Notes under the pieces: generated by a model
Told to the model about the DNA's origin: nothing
The model's input: the letters and a program-made list of their open reading frames with translations, nothing else
Databases searched by the model: none
From: Saccharopolyspora gloriosae
GTDB lineage: Bacteria > Actinomycetota > Actinomycetes > Mycobacteriales > Pseudonocardiaceae
Reading direction: 5' to 3'
DNA length: 64,000 bases
Assembly (NCBI RefSeq): GCF_014203325.1
Contig: NZ_JACHIV010000001.1
Location: forward strand, 6,077,501 to 6,141,500
Translations under genes and position numbers: made by a program
In this document: piece by piece, positions 7,767 to 17,408 of the stretch
Position numbering within the stretch: position 1 is the stretch's first letter
How the letters are laid out: every line of letters begins with the position of its first letter

Positions 7767-9206
7767 GTGGGAATCACGCAGCGCGCCCGAGGTGTGCTGC
7801 GGCGGCGCGAGCCGGCCGAGACGGTCGGGACGCGCAACGCCGTTTACGGGCCGGCACTGCCCGAGGAATCAACGGTCCATCTGGTGATGGACCTGGGGCT
7901 GCGCATCGGCGAGGTCCAGATGGCCAGCGGCGCGGGCGCCTCCGACGTGACCGCGACGATCATCGGTGTGGTCAGCGCGTACGGCTTGCCGCACTGCGAG
8001 GTCGACGTGATCTACACGTCGATCACCGTCTCCTGCTACCGGGGCACCGAAGAGGTGCCGATCACCTCGCTGCGCGTGGTGCGCAACCGGTCCATCGACT
8101 ACACGCGGCTGTCCGACGTGGAGGACCTGGTCCGCAAGATCACCGCCGGTTCGATCTCCGCGTCCGAGGCCTACGCCGAACTGGACAAGATCACCTCCGC
8201 GCCGCACCCGTTCCCGCGCTGGGTGGCGACCCTGGCGTGGGCAGGGATGGCGGCCTCGCTGTCGGTGCTGCTCGGTGGCGGCGATCCGCGGCTGGCGCTG
8301 GTGGCCGCGGTGGCGACGGCGCTGGTCGACCGGATCGGCCGGATGCTGAACAAACGGGCGCTGCCGTTCTTCTTCCAGCAGGCGGTGGGCGGCGTCATCG
8401 CCACGAGCATCGCGCTGGCCTGCTCCGAACTCGACCTGCTGGCGAGTCCGGCGCTGGCGGTGGCGGCGAGCATCATCGTGCTGCTGTCCGGGATGACCGT
8501 CGTCGGTTCGATGCAGGACGCGATCACCGGCTACAACGTGACCGCCGCCGGGCGCATCGCGGAGCTCGCGCTGATGTCGGCGGGCCTGATCGCCGGAGTG
8601 GTGCTGGCGCTCTACACGGGCGTGGAGATCTTCGGCGCGGTCAACCAGGGCAGCGACCTCCGGGAGGTCGGTGCCGCGCAGATCGACTCGTCGCAGCCGC
8701 TGATGATCCCCATCCAGGTGCTGGCGGGCGCGTCGACCTCGGCGTGCTTCGCGCTGGCCAGCTACGCCCCGCCTCGCCCGCTGATCATCGCGGGGCTCGG
8801 CGGCGCCGTCGCGGCGGGCGTGTCCGGACTCCTCGTCAGCGACCTGGTGGGGGTGCACCCGGTGCTGGCGGGCGCGATCGCCACGACCGTCGTCGGTTTC
8901 GCCGGTGGCATCACCACCCGGCACTTCGGGATTCCGACGCTGGTGATCGCGGTGTCCGGCGTGGCTCCGCTGCTGCCCGGCCTGGCCACCTACCGCGGCC
9001 TGTACGAGATCGCGGTGGCGGGCAACCCCTCGGGCATGTCGACCCTGATGGTGGCCGCGGCGACCGGCCTGGCCCTGGGCGCGGGCGTGGTGCTCGGCGA
9101 GTACCTCGCCCAGCCCGTGCGGACCCGCCTGGGCAGGCTCGAACGCCGCATCGCGGGTCCCCGCCTGTCCGGTCCGCTGCGCCCCACCCGCCGTCGGCTG
9201 GAGTGA
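7767..9206 (+). CDS. ThrE-type threonine/serine exporter family protein
   Basis: A 479-residue inner-membrane protein of the ThrE/YjjP-YjjB family. It has an N-terminal soluble DUF1212-like part (HLVMDLGLRIGEVQMASGAGASDVTATI, residues 30-60, and SITVSCYRG), then about ten membrane helices from residue 155 on. Proteins of this family export L-threonine and L-serine by proton motive force, though the substrate here is inferred. The start chosen is GTG at 7767 after GGAAGG. Its position next to tRNA-Thr is probably coincidence. A perfect terminator hairpin follows. Confidence 0.88.
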   Translation: MGITQRARGVLRRREPAETVGTRNAVYGPALPEESTVHLVMDLGLRIGEVQMASGAGASDVTATIIGVVSAYGLPHCEVDVIYTSITVSCYRGTEEVPITSLRVVRNRSIDYTRLSDVEDLVRKITAGSISASEAYAELDKITSAPHPFPRWVATLAWAGMAASLSVLLGGGDPRLALVAAVATALVDRIGRMLNKRALPFFFQQAVGGVIATSIALACSELDLLASPALAVAASIIVLLSGMTVVGSMQDAITGYNVTAAGRIAELALMSAGLIAGVVLALYTGVEIFGAVNQGSDLREVGAAQIDSSQPLMIPIQVLAGASTSACFALASYAPPRPLIIAGLGGAVAAGVSGLLVSDLVGVHPVLAGAIATTVVGFAGGITTRHFGIPTLVIAVSGVAPLLPGLATYRGLYEIAVAGNPSGMSTLMVAAATGLALGAGVVLGEYLAQPVRTRLGRLERRIAGPRLSGPLRPTRRRLE

Positions 9207-9211
9207 GCACC

Positions 9212-9245
9212 GCGAGCCCGTTCACCACCCGGTGAACGGGCTCGC
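9212..9245 (+). terminator. Perfect 15-bp terminator hairpin after the ThrE-like gene
   Basis: GCGAGCCCGTTCACC (9212-9226) and GGTGAACGGGCTCGC (9231-9245) enclose a four-base loop. No T-run follows. The CCGTTCACC/GGTGAACGG core also occurs at 13.69 kb and in the repeat array at 19.9-20.2 kb. Confidence 0.75.
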
Positions 9246-9544
9246 CCGCCGGGCCCCGGCTCCGCGACGGCCCGGTGGACCTGCACCTGTCCCGGCCGAG
9301 CGCGCGGGAGTCTCCTGAGCACGAGCAGGACCAGCCGTGACACCAACGAGAAGTGAGCAAGGACTCGGGGGTCGTTGGCCCACACGAACGACGCGGGCGA
9401 TGAGCAGATTGACTAGCCTCGCCTGCGGGTAGTGAGTGATCCGGGACGGACCCCCGCCAGGGGGCCCAGCCGCGGAAGAGCACCAAGCCGTCGGCGCAGC
9501 CCATCCCGCCCGAGACAGCAGAGTCTCCCGAGGAGGCAACACCG
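9246..9544. other. Non-coding leader region of otsA
   Basis: About 300 bases without a credible gene. A TTGACT hexamer at 9409-9414 could be a -35 element, but no good -10 follows at standard spacing. The otsA ribosome site GAGGAGG ends the stretch. Confidence 0.4.
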
Positions 9545-10978
<1,434 letters not shown>

Positions 10979-11112
10979 CGCGAACATCGCGTGATTCCCG
11001 ATTTTCCGGGAACCGCACACAATGATCGATCACCGGCGACGAGCAGTGAACCCGACTCGCACGCTCGACACCGAATCGGTCATGTAGACCCATCCGACCG
11101 CCCCAGAGGAGT

Positions 11113-13665
11113 ATGGCGTTGACCGCCGAAGCTCTCCCCGCCGAGCTGCGCCGCACCATCGTCCAGCTCGCGCGCACCCCTCGACTGCTGGTCGCCTGCG
11201 ACTACGACGGCACTCTCGCCCCGATCGTGGCCGACCCGAACGCGGCGAAGCCGTTGCCCGAATCGGTGCACGCCTTGCGTTCGCTGGCGTCCCTGCCCGC
11301 CACGACCACCGCGGTGATCTCGGGCCGGGCACTGCGCGACCTCGCCACCCTGTCCCGGCTGCCGTCCGAGGTCCACCTCGTCGGAAGCCACGGCTCCGAG
11401 TTCGACGTGGGCTTCGTGCACGAGCTCGAACCGCAGGCCACCGAACTGCGGACCGCGCTGCAGCGCGGCCTGCAGGACATCGTCGCCGGCAACGACGGGG
11501 TGTCGCTGGAGGCCAAGCCGGCCAGCGTCGCGGTGCACGTGCGCCGGGCCGACGCCGCCGTCGCCGAACGAGTGCTGGACGAGGTCCGCTCCGGGCCCGC
11601 AACCTGGGACGGCGTGCAGGTCACCGAGGGCAAAGCGGTGATCGAGCTGGCCGTCGTGCAGACCGACAAGGGCAACGCCCTCGACGCGCTGCGCCACCAG
11701 GTCGGCGCCACCGCCGCGATCTTCCTCGGCGACGACGTCACCGACGAGAAGGCCTTCGCGCGGCTGCACGGCCCGGACCTCGGCCTCAAGGTCGGCGAGG
11801 GCGACACGCTCGCGCAGTTCCGCGTCGCCGACACCACGCAGGTCGCGACGGCGCTGGCGTTCCTCATGGAAGAGCGCCGCACCTGGCTCTACGGCGAGCA
11901 GGCTCCGCCGATCGAGCGGCTGACGATGCTGTCCAACGAGCGCACCGTCGCCCTGCTCACCCCCGACGCGCGGCTGACCTGGATGTGCCACCCCGGTCCG
12001 GACTCGGCGGCCGTGTTCGCCGACCTGCTCGGCGGCCCCGGTGCCGGGCACTTCTCGATCCGCCCGCACGGCGGCAACGGCGCCCCGCGCAGTCCGCTGC
12101 CGCTGGGCCAGCGCTACGTGCCGGGCACCATGACCGTCGAGACCCGCTGGTCGCGACTGCTGGTCACCGACTACCTGGAGCACGGGGTGGACGGGCACCG
12201 CACCGACCTCATCCGGGTGATCACCGGCGAGACCACGGCGAGCATCGAGTTCGCCCCGCGCCCCGAGTTCGGCCAGGTGCCGGTGCGGCTCGTGCCGGAG
12301 TCCGGCGGACTGCGGGTGATGGGCACCTCGGAGCCGATGGTGCTGCGCTCCCCCGCGATCCAGTGGGAGATCACCTCCGACGGCATGCACGAATCCGCGC
12401 GCGCCGTGGTGGAGGCCTCGGACGACGCCCCGATCGTGCTGGAGCTGCGCTGCGGCACGGAGGACCTGGACCCGTCGGAGCAGACCGAGTCCGAGCGCCG
12501 CGACGCCGCCGACGTGTACTGGTCGGACTGGCTGGAGACGCTGACGCTGCCCGCGCTGGAGCGCGACCTGGTGGGCCGCTCCGCGCTGACGCTGCGCGGG
12601 CTGTGCAACACCGACACCGGCGGCATCATGGCCGCCGCGACGACCTCGCTGCCCGAGGAGATCGGCGGCGTCCGCAACTGGGACTACCGCTACTGCTGGC
12701 TGCGCGACGGCTCGATGACCGCGCAGGCCCTGGTCACGTTGGGCTCCACCGACGAGGCCGAAGGCTTCCTGAACTGGCTGCACGGCGTGCTGGAGACGCT
12801 GCCCGGACCGGAGCGGCTGCACCCGCTCTACTCCTTGCAGGGGACCAGCCTCGGGCCGGAAGCCGTGATCGACAGCCTGCCCGGCTACGCCGGTTCGCGT
12901 CCGGTGCGCGTCGGCAACCTCGCCGACCAGCAGGTCCAGCTCGACGTGTTCGGTCCGGTCGTGGAGCTCGTCTCGCACCTGGCCGCGGCGCGCGGCGCGC
13001 TGCGGGACCGCGACTGGGAGCTCGTGAAGGCGATGGCCGGGGCGGTGTCGCACCGCTGGTTCGAACCGGACCACGGCATCTGGGAGGAGCGCGACCAGCC
13101 CCGCCACCACGTCTACTCGAAGGTGATGTGCTGGGTCACGCTGGACCGCGCGGTCAAGCTCGCGGAGCAGTACGGCCGGGAGCCGGAGTCCGGTTGGAAC
13201 GCGCTGCGGGACGAGATCTCGCAGGACGTCATCAAGAACGGCTGGCAGCCGGACGTGCAGGCGTTCACCACCGCCTACGAGGGTTCCGACCTGGACGCGG
13301 CCTCGCTGCACGTGGGCCTGTCCGGGCTGATCGACCCGTCCGACGACCGGTTCCGCGCCACGGTGACGGCGATCGAGTCGGAGCTGCGCAGCGGCTCCAC
13401 CGTCTACCGGTACCGCCGGGACGACGGGCTGCCCGGCGACGAGGGCGGCTTCCACCTGTGCGCGGCGTGGCTGATCGAGGCGTACCTGCTGATCGGCCGC
13501 CGCACCGAGGCGGAGGAGCTGTTCCAGCAGATCGTCGACACGGCGGGCCCGACCGGTCTGCTCGCCGAGGAGTACGACCCGATCGCGGAGCGCTCGCTGG
13601 GCAACCACCCGCAGGCGTACTCCCACCTGGGCCTGATCCGCTGCGCCCAGCTGCTGTCCCAGTGA
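11113..13665 (+). CDS. otsB: Fused trehalose-6-phosphate phosphatase and GH15 hydrolase
   Basis: An 850-residue fusion. Residues 1-265 are a HAD phosphatase (DYDGTLAP nucleophile motif, ISGR, later FLGDDVTDE) that would make trehalose from the OtsA product. Residues 275-850 are a glycoside hydrolase family 15 module (RNWDYRYCWLRDGSM; C-terminal LAEEYDP, presumably carrying the catalytic acid), the family of glucoamylases and mycobacterial-type trehalases. One chain may therefore make and cleave trehalose. GAGGAG lies one base before the ATG but seven bases before TTG at 11119, so TTG may be the true start. Confidence 0.9.
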   Translation: MALTAEALPAELRRTIVQLARTPRLLVACDYDGTLAPIVADPNAAKPLPESVHALRSLASLPATTTAVISGRALRDLATLSRLPSEVHLVGSHGSEFDVGFVHELEPQATELRTALQRGLQDIVAGNDGVSLEAKPASVAVHVRRADAAVAERVLDEVRSGPATWDGVQVTEGKAVIELAVVQTDKGNALDALRHQVGATAAIFLGDDVTDEKAFARLHGPDLGLKVGEGDTLAQFRVADTTQVATALAFLMEERRTWLYGEQAPPIERLTMLSNERTVALLTPDARLTWMCHPGPDSAAVFADLLGGPGAGHFSIRPHGGNGAPRSPLPLGQRYVPGTMTVETRWSRLLVTDYLEHGVDGHRTDLIRVITGETTASIEFAPRPEFGQVPVRLVPESGGLRVMGTSEPMVLRSPAIQWEITSDGMHESARAVVEASDDAPIVLELRCGTEDLDPSEQTESERRDAADVYWSDWLETLTLPALERDLVGRSALTLRGLCNTDTGGIMAAATTSLPEEIGGVRNWDYRYCWLRDGSMTAQALVTLGSTDEAEGFLNWLHGVLETLPGPERLHPLYSLQGTSLGPEAVIDSLPGYAGSRPVRVGNLADQQVQLDVFGPVVELVSHLAAARGALRDRDWELVKAMAGAVSHRWFEPDHGIWEERDQPRHHVYSKVMCWVTLDRAVKLAEQYGREPESGWNALRDEISQDVIKNGWQPDVQAFTTAYEGSDLDAASLHVGLSGLIDPSDDRFRATVTAIESELRSGSTVYRYRRDDGLPGDEGGFHLCAAWLIEAYLLIGRRTEAEELFQQIVDTAGPTGLLAEEYDPIAERSLGNHPQAYSHLGLIRCAQLLSQ

Positions 13666-13690
13666 CGCGCTGAGCCGCGTTGTGCACGCG

Positions 13691-13727
13691 AACGGGCCGT
13701 TCACCCCACCCGGGTGAACGGCCCGTT
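13691..13727 (+). terminator. 16-bp terminator hairpin after the otsB-GH15 gene
   Basis: AACGGGCCGTTCACCC (13691-13706) pairs perfectly with GGGTGAACGGCCCGTT (13712-13727) around a five-base loop, followed by TTCG. It carries the same GTGAACGG-type core as the repeats near 20 kb. Confidence 0.7.
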
Positions 13728-14085
13728 TCGCTGCGCACCCCGCCGATTTCGCGCGAAATCGAACGCCCCCCCACTCCCCTGAGCGCCACCACCTCCGCAG
13801 CTCGGAGCGGCTTTTCGGCGGTTCGCGGCGTGGGGGTCCGCTCAAACTTCTCGCGAAATCGCGGGAGTTGTCCACAGCGGGGCGATTCGTCCACAGCACC
13901 CTCGCGGGGCGGGCGTGGCCTCGGTGGAGCCGGTCGATCGCGCTGCGTGGCGGGGTCCGAACTCCGGGCGGATTTCCGATCACGATTTGCGGCGAAACCG
14001 CCGTTCGGGTCGAACGCGGCGGTTACGCTCCGGCGCAAGTCAAGGCACCTGTGCGGGAAGCCGCACGGACATCTGGGGGATTCAC
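13728..14085. other. Intergenic region with palindromes and DnaA-box-like sites
   Basis: No gene is seen. The stretch holds a perfect 18-bp palindrome CGATTTCGCGCGAAATCG (13744-13761), a related sequence around 13849-13866, and two DnaA-box-like sites (13868-13895). TTACGCT near 14026 could be the -10 of the next gene. Confidence 0.5.
13868..13895 (+). promoter_or_regulatory. Pair of DnaA-box-like sequences
   Basis: TTGTCCACA (13868-13876) and TCGTCCACA (13887-13895) match the high-GC actinobacterial DnaA box, in the same orientation with starts 19 bases apart. Occupancy by DnaA is inferred. Confidence 0.35.
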
Positions 14086-14688
14086 GTGACCGGACTGACG
14101 ATCGCGATCGTGCTCGTCGGCGTCGTCGTCGCGGTGGCGAGCTGCGTGATGCTGTACCGACGCATGCGCGCCGCGCCGAACGAGACCGCGCGCCCGACCG
14201 ACCCGTTCCACACCGGCGACCAGGATTCGCTGCGCGGCGACCCGCGCGCCCTGAAAGCGGGCGACATCGTGGAGATCCGCGGCCTGAGCTACACCGTCCG
14301 CGGCACCCTGCGGCTCTCCGAAGGCGGTTGGGGCTGGGCGGAGCACCTGCTCGACGACGCCAAGGGCACCCAGGTGTGGCTCGCGATCGAGGAGGACCCG
14401 GACCTGGAGCTCACGCTGTGGACCCCGGTCGACGACGCCGGTGAGCCCGGCGCGAAGCACCTCGAGTTCGGCGGTCGCAGCTACGAGCGGGAGGAGTCCG
14501 GCTCGGCGACGTTCCGCAGCGAGGCCACCACCGGCCTCGCCGAGCAGGGCTCCGTCCGCTACCAGGACTACGAGGCGAGCGACGGCGCTCTGCTGGGCTT
14601 CGAGTCCTACGGCGACTCGGACTGGGAGGCCGCCACCGGCGAGGAGCTCAGCCGGTACGACGTGCGCATCTACCCCACCGCGATCTGA
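14086..14688 (+). CDS. DUF4178 membrane-anchored protein
   Basis: A 200-residue protein with one N-terminal membrane helix (LTIAIVLVGVVVAVASCVML) and a soluble DUF4178 domain (LKAGDIVEIRGLSYTVRGTL, later WTPVDDAGE and LSRYDVRIYPTAI). The biochemical role is unknown. It opens a cluster with DUF4247, DUF350 and a membrane spermidine synthase that recurs in actinobacteria. GTG at 14086 is preceded by a weak GGGGG site. Confidence 0.8.
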   Translation: MTGLTIAIVLVGVVVAVASCVMLYRRMRAAPNETARPTDPFHTGDQDSLRGDPRALKAGDIVEIRGLSYTVRGTLRLSEGGWGWAEHLLDDAKGTQVWLAIEEDPDLELTLWTPVDDAGEPGAKHLEFGGRSYEREESGSATFRSEATTGLAEQGSVRYQDYEASDGALLGFESYGDSDWEAATGEELSRYDVRIYPTAI

Positions 14689-14701
14689 CGGGGGTGGCTC
14701 G

Positions 14702-15139
14702 ATGAAACGCGGCTTCTGGTTCGTCCTGGCGGGCATCGTCGTCGTCATCGCGTTGGCCGTCGCGCTGATCGCGACCCTCGGCGGCGGCTCCGGCCCGCGC
14801 GGGTACGTGGCGGGCCACTACCACCGCGCCTCGTCGCTGGACATCCGCGGCGACAGCGACAACAAGGCCTACACCAGCCCCAAACCGGTGCCCGTGGTGG
14901 CCCGGGAGATCACGTCGCGCTGGCGACCCCAGTCGCAGCAGACCGACGCCAGCGGCGTCTACCTGCGCTACTCCGACGACGCGGTGATCATCCAGCCGCG
15001 CGCGGCGGGCTCGGTGATCCACGTGATGGACGTCGACCGCGCCTACCGGCACTACCACTCGCACGTCGGCCACGCCTGGGGCGGATTCGGCATGCGCGGC
15101 GAGACCTTCCGCGGCGGCGGTCCCGGAACCGGGAAATGA
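14702..15139 (+). CDS. DUF4247 membrane-anchored protein
   Basis: A 145-residue protein with a single N-terminal helix (FWFVLAGIVVVIALAVALIA), an extracytoplasmic domain and a Gly-rich C-terminus. It resembles DUF4247 proteins that accompany DUF4178/DUF350 genes. The ATG at 14702 follows GGGGTGG, 13 bases after the upstream stop, so translation is probably coupled. Function unknown. Confidence 0.75.
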   Translation: MKRGFWFVLAGIVVVIALAVALIATLGGGSGPRGYVAGHYHRASSLDIRGDSDNKAYTSPKPVPVVAREITSRWRPQSQQTDASGVYLRYSDDAVIIQPRAAGSVIHVMDVDRAYRHYHSHVGHAWGGFGMRGETFRGGGPGTGK

Positions 15140-15256
15140 CCGCCGCGCACGACTGACCACCCGCCTCCGGGCACGCGCCTCGAACCGGCCCCGGCCGAAG
15201 GCGCTCCCCACACCGGGTCTGCCACCGACCCACCCGACGAGAAGGGCGAAACGACC

Positions 15257-15682
15257 TTGCTCCAGGAACTGCTCTCCGGACTGCTCGCGGCCGTCGCTTA
15301 CGGCGTCATCGGCACGCTGATGATGGCGCTCGGCTACCTGCTGGTGGACCTCGCCACGCCCGGCAGGCTGCGCGACCTGATCTGGGTGCGGCGCAACCCG
15401 AACGCCGCGTTGCTGCTGGTGTCCGGCCTGATCGGGGTGGGGATCATCCTCACCACCGCCATCGCCGCGAGCGCCGACGACCTCGTCGCCGGCCTGGTCG
15501 GCACCGTCGTCTACGGCCTGCTCGGGCTGGTGCTGATGAGCCTGTCGTTCCTGCTCATCGATGCCCTCACCCCCGGCAAGCTGGGCGACGAGCTGTCCTC
15601 GGAGACCCTGCACCCCGGCACCTGGGTCTCGGCCGCCGCGCACGTGGTCATCGCGGTGATCATGGCCGCCGCCATCTGGTGA
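15257..15682 (+). CDS. DUF350 four-helix membrane protein
   Basis: A 141-residue integral membrane protein with four helices in two similar halves (AYGVIGTLMMALGYLLVDLATPG and VYGLLGLVLMSLSFLLIDALTPG), the mark of the DUF350/YjfL family. The start is TTG at 15257 after GAGAAGG. Its activity is unknown; the gene lies just before the spermidine synthase gene and is likely co-transcribed. Confidence 0.82.
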   Translation: MLQELLSGLLAAVAYGVIGTLMMALGYLLVDLATPGRLRDLIWVRRNPNAALLLVSGLIGVGIILTTAIAASADDLVAGLVGTVVYGLLGLVLMSLSFLLIDALTPGKLGDELSSETLHPGTWVSAAAHVVIAVIMAAAIW

Positions 15683-15763
15683 CGCCGGCGAAGGCCGGGC
15701 GCGAGCGGTCCGCTCCCGCCCGGCACGCCCCGCACCTCGACTCCGGCAAGGAAGCTGGTCGCC

Positions 15764-17368
15764 ATGTCCACCAGCGCTGACACCCCTCCCCGCACCGAGG
15801 ACGACGGCACCACCGAGCCGCCGGCGCGGCCCCGCAGCCGGGCGGCCCGCACCGCGGTGCTGGTGGCCGTGTTCCTGTGCGCGGCCTGCGGCCTGGTGTA
15901 CGAGCTGGCACTGGTCGCGCTCGGCAGCTACCTCATCGGCGACACCGTCGGGCAGGCCTCGATCGTGCTGTCGCTGATGGTGTTCGCGATGGGCGTGGGC
16001 GCGCTCGCCGCGAAACCGCTGCAGCGCTGGGCCGCCGCCGCGTTCGCCGCCGTGGAAGTGCTGCTCGCGCTGCTCGGCGGCCTCAGCGTGCTGGTGCTCT
16101 ACGCCGCCTTCGCGTGGCTGAGCCTCTACACGCCGGTTCTGATCGTCACCGCCCTCGTGCTGGGCGCCCTGATCGGCGCGGAGATCCCGCTGCTGATGGT
16201 GCTGCTGCAGCGCATCCGCAAGCAGGACGCGGGATCGGCGGTGGCCGACCTGTTCGCGGCGGACTACGTGGGCGGCCTGCTCGGCGGCCTCGCGTTCCCG
16301 TTCGTGCTGCTGCCGCTGTTCGGGCAGCTGCAGGGCGCGCTGCTGGTGGGGATGGTGAACGCGGCGGCGGGGCTGGGCCTGGTGCTCACCGTGTTCCGCC
16401 GGGAGCTCTCGAAGCGCGCGACGCTGCTGCTGGTCTCCGCGTCGGCGCTGGTGGGGCTCGTGCTCGGCGGCGCTTATCTGCTCGCGGACGACTTCGAGGT
16501 GACCGCGCGGCAAGCGCTGTACAAGGACCCGGTGGTGCAGTCGCTGCGCACGCCGTACCAGGAGATCGTGCTGACCGAGTCGTCACCGTTGGAGGGCGAC
16601 CCGGACACCCGGCTCTACCTCAACGGCGATCTGCAGTTCAGCTCGGTGGACGAGTACCGGTACCACGAGGCGCTGGTGCACCCGGTGCTCGACGGGCCGC
16701 GCTCGCACGTGCTCATCCTCGGCGGCGGTGACGGCCTGGCGCTGCGGGAGGTGCTGCGCTACCCGGACGTGCGGGACGTGACGCTGGTGGAGCTGGACCC
16801 GGCGGTGCCGCGGCTGTCCCGGACGGATCCGCGGGTGTCGGAGCTCAACCGCGGCGCGTTCGAGGACCCGCGGGTGCACCTGGTCTCGGCGGACGCGTTC
16901 AGCTGGCTGCGCGACAACCGCACCCGGTTCGACGCGGTCGTCGTGGACATGCCGGACCCGGATTCGACGGCGACGGCGAAGCTGTACTCGACGGAGTTCT
17001 ACGGCCTGGTGCGCCACGCGATGGCCGAGCACGCGCGGGTGACCGTGCAGGCCGGCTCCCCGTACTTCGCGCCGAAGGCGTTCTGGGCGATCGAGGCGAC
17101 GATGCGCACGGCCGGGCTGAGCACCGTGCCGTACCAGGTGTCGGTGCCGAGCTTCGGCGAGTGGGGCTTCCACCTCGCCGCCGCGGGTCCCCCGCCGCCG
17201 CTGCGGCTGCCCGCCGACGCGCCGCCGCTGCGCTCGCTGGACGACCGCACGCTGGCCGCGGCCACCGCCTTCCCGCCGGACCGCGATCGGCTGCCCGGCC
17301 TGGAGCCGTCGACCCTGATGCACCCGACGATCCTGCGGTACGTCCAGGGCGAGTGGCGCAACTACTGA
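15764..17368 (+). CDS. Membrane spermidine synthase-like aminopropyltransferase
   Basis: A 534-residue protein. About 240 N-terminal residues form seven or so membrane helices. The C-terminal half is a polyamine aminopropyltransferase fold with the nucleotide site LILGGGDGLALREVLRYP, VTLVELDPAVP and the catalytic-loop-like VVVDMPDPDSTATAKLYSTEFY. By family it would move an aminopropyl group from decarboxylated SAM to a diamine, but the acceptor for the membrane form is unknown. The ATG at 15764 follows AAGGA. Last gene of the DUF4178-DUF4247-DUF350 cluster. Confidence 0.85.
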   Translation: MSTSADTPPRTEDDGTTEPPARPRSRAARTAVLVAVFLCAACGLVYELALVALGSYLIGDTVGQASIVLSLMVFAMGVGALAAKPLQRWAAAAFAAVEVLLALLGGLSVLVLYAAFAWLSLYTPVLIVTALVLGALIGAEIPLLMVLLQRIRKQDAGSAVADLFAADYVGGLLGGLAFPFVLLPLFGQLQGALLVGMVNAAAGLGLVLTVFRRELSKRATLLLVSASALVGLVLGGAYLLADDFEVTARQALYKDPVVQSLRTPYQEIVLTESSPLEGDPDTRLYLNGDLQFSSVDEYRYHEALVHPVLDGPRSHVLILGGGDGLALREVLRYPDVRDVTLVELDPAVPRLSRTDPRVSELNRGAFEDPRVHLVSADAFSWLRDNRTRFDAVVVDMPDPDSTATAKLYSTEFYGLVRHAMAEHARVTVQAGSPYFAPKAFWAIEATMRTAGLSTVPYQVSVPSFGEWGFHLAAAGPPPPLRLPADAPPLRSLDDRTLAAATAFPPDRDRLPGLEPSTLMHPTILRYVQGEWRNY

Positions 17369-17377
17369 CCGGAGCTC

Positions 17378-17395
17378 GCTCGGCGGCGGCCGAGC
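17378..17395. terminator. Hairpin between convergent genes
   Basis: GCTCGGC (17378-17384) and GCCGAGC (17389-17395) with a four-base loop sit between the stops of the spermidine synthase gene and the LacI-type gene. It could end transcription from either side. Confidence 0.4.
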
Positions 17396-17408
17396 AGCCG
17401 CGCTCGGC

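Noticed and set aside
11080-13983. 967-codon open frame antisense to the otsB-GH15 gene
   Set aside because: Composition is that of a shadow frame and the plus-strand gene has clear catalytic motifs over the same length.
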